From contig CM066301.1 of the NCBI GenBank assembly GCA_033807695.1, positions 1-64,000 on the forward strand: a stretch of 64,000 nt of DNA, given 5' to 3'. How positions within the stretch are numbered: the stretch's first letter is position 1; each line of letters opens with the position of its first letter. Source of the stretch: Daedaleopsis sinensis. Lineage: Eukaryota; Basidiomycota; Agaricomycetes; Polyporales; Polyporaceae. Shown piece after piece: positions 58,601 to 64,000 of the stretch. The notes under the pieces were generated by a model that searched no databases, was not told the origin of the DNA, and worked only from the letters and a program-made list of their open reading frames with translations. Made by a program: the position numbers and the translations under genes.

Positions 58601-61318
58601 CTGTGTTTCGAAACGCTCGTCCAGCAGCCGTCTACGCCGGGGTCCGGCGTAGACGGGCTCTGCGAGGTTAGTTCGGTGTTTCGAAACGCTCGTCCAGCAG
58701 CCGTCTACGCCGGGGTCCGGCGTAGACGGGCTCTGCGAGGTTAGTTCGGTGTTTCGAAACGCTCGTCCAGCAGCCGTCTACGCCGGGGTCCGGCGTAGAC
58801 GGGCTCTGCGAGGTTAGTTCTGTGTTTCGAAACGCTCGTCCAGAGCCCGTCTACGCCGGACTTCGGCGTAGACGGGCTCTGCGAGGTTAGTTCTGTGTTT
58901 CGAAACGCTCGTCCAGCAGCCGTCTACGCCGGGGTCCGGCGTAGACGGGCGCTGGACGGATAACGCTCTCTTCTGCACGGTTAGCTCTGTGTTCTCAAAA
59001 GAAGCACTCACCCATCGAATGCCATGTTCGTACTCCTTCAAAGCGGCGAGCAGGTCGTTGTGGTAAGACGGGCTAGGGAAAGGAACGTCCAGCATGAAGC
59101 CGACCTCCATGGCCGTGGTGATGAGCCTGAGCTTCGCCGGGGCATAGCGTAGGGCCAGGCGTAGCCGCTCCCGCTCGACCGCGGCCTCCGTGTCGTCATG
59201 ATGCTGCTCGCTGTCAATCTGCTTCAGCTGTGCCTTCCAGAGCTGCGGGAGCGACTTCTTCAGCGACTCGCAATAGGCACCCATCGCCTCCTTCCATGTC
59301 TCGTTCGCAAACATCAAGAACTGCGTGCCCATCCACCGCCGGACGTGGGCGCAATACGCGGTGTCGAACGCGTCCACCAAGTCCGTCGTGCAGAACGACA
59401 CCACGTGTTCCCCCTGCAGCGATAGCGTGCTGAGGGCCTTGTAGTACTGCTCGTCGACCAGCTCGCTCTGAGCGTCCTGGGCCATGTTCCACGTCGCCTC
59501 GTCCTCGATCTTCGCAGGGAAGCTGTTCTCCTTCCGCACCTGCTCGCTGATGATGAGGTCGAGCCCCTCGCAGGAGCGCAGCATGTTGAGGAACGGGAGC
59601 AATGTCGGCGAGATCTGGTTCCAGAGGGTCCATTTCGCCGTCTCACCGCGGTCGTCCTCTGAGGTCTCGTCCGGGTCGTACTCGACGCGAATGGTCGTGT
59701 AATCGGGGATGTTGACAAGGGGCGATGTCCGAGAGAAAATCCGGAGCATGTCAAAGCTCCGAGTGAGAATCTCTGCAAAACACTAAGAGCACGTCAGACG
59801 CCCGACTCGGCTCAGAATTAACAACATGACACCTACAGAGCCGACCAGGCTCGTCGTCGTGCTGCTCCGCGTCGGCAGCGACAGCGCTTGATGCAGGACA
59901 CTGACGGGGATCACGTACTTGCCGCGGTACGCCTCCAGTCCGTCCATCTGACGCAGCAGCTGAAAAGACGGCTCGCTGTGGAACAGGATCGGGTGCTTGT
60001 CGCTGCGACGCTGAGGCTCCGGGATCACCGCCGCGACAATCTTTTGCACCCAGGGCAGCGTGCCCGGGACCGGTCGCGGCTGCCCCGGGTTCGCGATCGC
60101 CCACTCCTCCACCTTCGCATCGAGGAGCGGCAACGTCATCATCATGCTCTCCGCCTCCGTCGTCTCTAGACGAGGTGCCTTCGGGTTCCTCGCAACCTGG
60201 ATGCGCAGCGGGATGCTCATGAGCTCTGCGTCGAGCGGTTAGCGTTCCGTTTGAAAACGCAGCACTAACGTACGGCTGAACACTCACCGGGGTCCAGAAA
60301 CCTCACCAGCCACGTCGTCGCCCCCTTGATGGCCGCCGTCAACTCCTCGATGTTCTTGTCCGCCTGCTCGATCTGCTCCGCCTGCTGCTTCTCCGTCGCC
60401 TTCGCCAGCTTCTTCTCTTGTTTGGCGCGCTCCGCTGTCATCGCCGCCCGCCACGTCTTGCCAGCAACAGACCGATGCTGCCCCGTTAGAACCTGGATCG
60501 TACGCCCAGCGACCGCCGCCGTAAACCGCGCGTCGGGAACCTCCTCCCACGGCAGCGCAGGGTTCTGCACAACGGACTCGCGTTCGATCCACGTCGGATC
60601 CACAAGGACGGCCAGAGCCTCCCGCCGCGGGTCGCGCCCGCTCGCGTAGAAGTCCTCGACGAGCTTCTTGATTACGCTCTTGTTGACCGGGCGCGGGTTG
60701 AACTGTCCGAAGCGCAGGTGAACGTCCGGGCGAGGCGGATCGACCGTGTTGAACCGCGCGTAACCGATCGTCGCCTTGTGCACTTGAGCCGCGATCGACG
60801 CGGTCTCTTGCGTGCCCTGAATCCCAGCAGCGACCTGAGGCTTCAGCGTCGCAGCGGCGCGCGCAGGTTTCTCTTCCGCCCCGGCCTCCGCCGCGCCCTT
60901 CTTGCCCTTAGCCCCCTTTTTGCGCTTCGCAGGCTAAACGCAACACACAGTTAGCACAGAGCAGGAAGAGGAACGTGCGCTGCAGTCGCTCACCTCCGAT
61001 GCCTCTGCCGGTGCGTCGACATGCACGTCAACGTCGGGCGCCGTCGGTCCGCCCTTCTTGCCCTTGTCCGTGTTCTTGGGCTGCGGCTTCGGCTTCGGCT
61101 TCGGCTTCGGCTTCGAGGTCTGCAAAAATCACCTAGTCAGCGAGAGAGTACAAGCAAGCAGCCCAGGACGCAGTACGCACCTCAAGCTCGCTCTCTCCGT
61201 CCTCACGGGTCGTCGCACCCAATCCGGCCTGATCGACCGTCTTAGCGCGATCCTTTTTGGATCCGCCGTCCTCAGGCCGCGCTTTGCCAGCACGATTGAC
61301 CTGCGGATCGAGCGACAT
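55613..61318 (-). CDS. 1542-residue protein with ParB/sulfiredoxin-like domain (island protein L2)
   Basis: Eleven exons join in phase: 61318-61181, 61119-60994, 60933-60288, 60225-59837, 59782-59012, 58433-58290, 58240-57290, 57242-56604, 56547-56143, 56090-55856 and 55797-55613. The first 150 residues are Lys/Pro/Ala-rich. Residues about 158-250 fit a ParB/Srx fold: FNPRP (166-170), a helix IKKLVEDFYASG, LAVLVDP, and LTGQHRSVAGK with the G-x-H-R turn at 239-242. A coiled, Lys/Glu-rich segment follows (KQEKKLAKATEKQQAEQ). The central 900 residues are unrecognised. The C-terminus is acidic (DADADVDADADADA) and basic (KPKRRRA). ParB/Srx domains bind or hydrolyse nucleotides (CTP in ParB, ATP in sulfiredoxin) and some are nucleases; the activity here is not predictable. 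An in-frame upstream ATG at 61,348 would add a hydrophobic ten residues. Confidence 0.75.
58443..58977. repeat. Seven tandem core+hairpin units inside an L2 intron
   Basis: Units of about 73 bp start at 58,443, 58,517, 58,591, 58,664, 58,738, 58,811 and 58,884. Each has GGTTAGTTCKGTGTTTCGAA, then ACGCTCGTCCAG and a hairpin CCGTCTACGCCGG...CCGGCGTAGACGG. They lie in the 578-bp intron between L2 exons 5 and 6 (59,011-58,434). Units differ by one or two bases, so the expansion is recent. Confidence 0.95.
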
Positions 61319-62002
61319 GAGTGAGATGAGCGAGATGAGCAGCAGCACACAGGTCGCGACGCACTTGGCCCGGGGCAGCAGCCTTGGCTTGTTGTGCTTT
61401 GTTCTGCGAGCTAATCGTCAGTTTACAGCGTTAGCAGTTGTTTTCGAAATGCACGTACAGTTTGCATATTTCGAAATTTCAGGTTACTTCGCAGTAGATG
61501 GTCAGTGGATGAGAGAGAGAAAGGAGAGAGAGACGAACGACTCACCAAAAGATAGCAGGCGATCGATATCGCCCTCCTTTGGATAAGCATCCGGGCAGTG
61601 TAATGCCTAGATCATCCAGGGGCTGCGTGTGCCGGTACTCCGGAGCCTCATGCTGGCGGGACGGCGCGCGGGAGGGCGCAGATGGCGACACCGATGGCTG
61701 TGGAGCATGGGTCAGTCACGGCAGAAACAAGACAGTCACTCACCATGACCGTCAATGTGAGACTAGTGCATCCTGCGCGCAGTTTCAAAAAGAAGTGTGT
61801 TCAGTATATCGAAGCCCGCGAGACGCTGACCCAACGACGTCGATCCCTGCTAAATGATGTTCCCTTGGTCCGGAACCTATTTCCCTAATCAGGCGAGTCT
61901 CTCAACACGTGACATGCGCACGTACAGTGCACACATGCCTTTAGTTGAACATTTTAAAATGTACATTCACCAACGCCTAAAGTACCGTTCGGGGGGTACA
62001 GA
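61319..62002. other. Upstream region of L2
   Basis: No supported gene. A core-like GTTAGCAGTTGTTTTCGAAATGCACG lies at 61,424-61,449, and a GAGAGAAAGGAGAGAGAGACG purine tract at about 61,512-61,532. It could be a leader with introns of L2; no TATA box is evident. Confidence 0.4.
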
Positions 62003-62378
62003 GCCCGTGCACGCCGGGTCCCGGCGTGCCCGGGATAATTCTCTCTATTCTTGATCTACTGCAGACATAGTATAGCAATCTACAACGAAGGCTCGAACTG
62101 TCCGGGAACGCCGTACCTCGGCGTTCCCGCGGGGTTGGACGCGATAGACATACTTTTGACAACATACATCTAACCCGCATAATTCACGATGCGGACACTC
62201 AGAGCCCGGGCACGCCATACCTCGGCGTGCCCGGGCCTTTGGACACAAAGTCTCCGTGTATAAGCTCCCAGAGCCCGGGTACGCCGGAAGCCGGCGTACC
62301 CGGGCGGTTAGACGTGCTTTTTATAACGTACATCTATTGTTAGTTTCCTCGCATCCCCGGCGTGTACGGTGTGCCGGG
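62003..62378. repeat. Hairpin cluster at the right edge of the island
   Basis: Four hairpins at 62,003-62,034, 62,101-62,130, 62,203-62,236 and 62,273-62,305, plus a partial one at 62,355-62,378. They alternate between GCCCGGGYACGCCG and GGGAACGCCG arms and are separated by 65-100 bp of AT-richer DNA with CTTTTGACAACATACATCTAAC-type core remnants. After 62,380 the family is not seen again. Confidence 0.85.
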
Positions 62379-62495
62379 CATGCTCAATGCGCTTCGTGCT
62401 CATAAGCGCTCGTATGCTCGAGCCCAAAAGTCTGAAATTGATGGCTCTAACCTAGGCCTGACCCTTACCCACATCTTTTTGAGCCCTTTAAATAC

Positions 62496-64000
62496 ACTGC
62501 ACCCCTTCCCTAACACCCTAACACTCTAACAACACCCACTTAACACCTGCTGCTTCCCTAACACACTCTAACAACATAACACACTCCCTCTACCTGTTCC
62601 CTAACACCTTAACACTCTAACAACTTCCCTAACACACCCTCCCTCTTCCCTAACGCCGTAACACCCTAACACTTCCACTAACAACTGTAACACTCAAGCT
62701 GTAACTACCAACGCACGTCCTACTACTGTTGCACATCATTTGTTACTACCCTTTAACACCGTAACAACACACTCTCCCTCTTCCCTTAACACTGTAACCA
62801 CTACTGCTTCGCACTTTTTGTTACAACCCCTTAACACCGTAACAACACACCCACCATGTTGCCCTAACCAATTTAACACTATAACTTTTAACACTGCCTA
62901 TGCAACAACACTTACTGCTTCGCAACATTTCTTACAACCCTTCACTACTGTAACAACCTACTGTACCAACACACACCGCCTAACTACCTTAACACCGTAA
63001 CTTCTAACACTGCCCTCATAACTCCCTGTACAACACTACTTACTGTTGCCCAACATTTTCTACTTACTGCACCCCAACATCTCTTACACTTCTTCGCAAC
63101 ATGCATTACTCACACTTTAACTGCACTCTTTACCACTGTGCTGCACTTGGTTACTGACTCTGCCGTAACTTATATACTGCTGCTTGTAACAATTTGTAGC
63201 GCTGCTCAACTATAGCGGGGGGTTAGACCTACACTACTCACAATAAAGGTTGCGCCACACCACCCTTTGCCAGTACTTGCCTACCATGCTGGTATTTACT
63301 ATTCCTATATTACTATTACTACACTGTTACTTGCTTCGCACACTAGCATGCTGCACTTCATTATTAAGCCGGTGCAGATTATGGTCAGTGCTATACTAGT
63401 GATAGTCACCTTCCATGCTTCGCCACATAGTGTCCTGAAGTCAACACTTGATGTAATGTCATGACATGCTTCGCACAATAATATGCTGTAGTCAACGCAT
63501 CAGCTAGCACAGATCATTTGCTGCGCAACATTGATATAGGTTGGCAGTATTTTATTATAGATTGTAGTTATCGTTGTACCACAGCACATTATATTTAGAC
63601 AGTACTTACTCCGCTATTACTTACCCTGCTGATTGCTGATACTTATTAAGTGATGTCATTACATGCTTCACACAATAATGTGCCGAGGTCAATACTTGAG
63701 CTAGCACAGATTATTTGCTAGCACAGATTATTTACTACGCAACATTGATGTGGTATAGTATGAGTCCGCAGTATTTTATTATAGGCGGTAGTTGTTGTTG
63801 TGCTGCCGCACAATATCTATTACACTACTTACTTATCCTGCTGTTCTTACCCTGCTGATGGTTACCATTGTGATAATATTACATGCTTCGCACAATAATA
63901 TGCTGAAGTCAATGCTTGAACAAGTACAGATTAATTACTGCGCAACATTAATCTAGTATAGTACAGTGCAGCAATACTTTATTATAGAGGGAATGTGCAG
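62496..64000. repeat. Internal copy of the terminal subtelomeric block
   Basis: Starts at about CACTGCACCCCTTCCCTAACA and follows 245-1,240 closely, then continues like 2,450-2,846. Orientation and order are the same as at the telomere. Sequence identity is high by eye (long exact runs), with small insertions such as CTATATTACTATTAC near 63,305. It runs off the window. No gene is supported. Confidence 0.9.

Noticed and set aside
42751..62378. GC-rich hairpins as bacterial-type terminators or tRNA genes
   Set aside because: No T-run after most of them, no cloverleaf or A/B box, and several lie inside introns.

Overview
The window is a fungal chromosome end. It opens with 154 bp of CCCTAA telomere repeat and continues into subtelomeric DNA. 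Short introns of about 45-65 bp, GT-AG boundaries with CTAAC/CTGAC-like branch points, TTAGGG telomeres, and a decayed GIS2/CNBP-type zinc-knuckle gene suggest a basidiomycete, probably an agaricomycete. All gene models below were assembled by hand from splice signals and reading phase. No rRNA, tRNA or CRISPR was seen.

Layout: 0-3.2 kb is telomere plus TAACA-rich and AT-rich subtelomeric repeats. A 61/79-bp minisatellite lies at 4.2-5.5 kb. A 1061-residue protein of unknown function is encoded on the minus strand at 5.6-8.9 kb. From 9.2 to 16.2 kb there is a degenerate GC-rich repeat field studded with a GACGTC-N3-GACGTC dyad. An intact SNF2-type helicase of 1953 residues with a long repetitive tail runs from 23.7 down to 16.4 kb. 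The interval 24-35 kb is a patchwork: a second SNF2 copy truncated exactly at a TTAGGG-like junction, two small helicase-related genes that share a duplicated 0.8-kb upstream cassette, and CGTCnnnGACG-rich tracts. A 35-bp tandem array follows at 35.0-35.3 kb. From 36.7 to 41.4 kb a GIS2/CNBP-like pseudogene has one intron-exon segment amplified into a tandem array.

The most interesting part is an island at about 42.7-62.4 kb with five genes that splice to open frames: two paralogous BAH-PHD chromatin-reader proteins facing tail to tail, an STN1-like OB-fold/winged-helix telomere-capping protein (415 aa), a 1426-residue protein of unknown function, and a 1542-residue protein with a ParB/sulfiredoxin-like domain. 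Only this island carries two dispersed sequence families in quantity. One is a short palindromic core (GTTAGYG...TTTGAAAAC...CRCTAAC) that sits in many introns and can supply a 5' splice site or a branch point on either strand. The other is a GC-rich hairpin of about 32 bp. In one intron the two occur together as a tandem composite unit. The island could be an undescribed mobile or selfish subtelomeric unit whose products deal with chromatin and telomeres, but no transposase or recombinase was recognised.

At 62.5 kb the outer subtelomeric block starts again in the same orientation. That fits an older chromosome end at that point with 62 kb of newer subtelomere stacked outside it.
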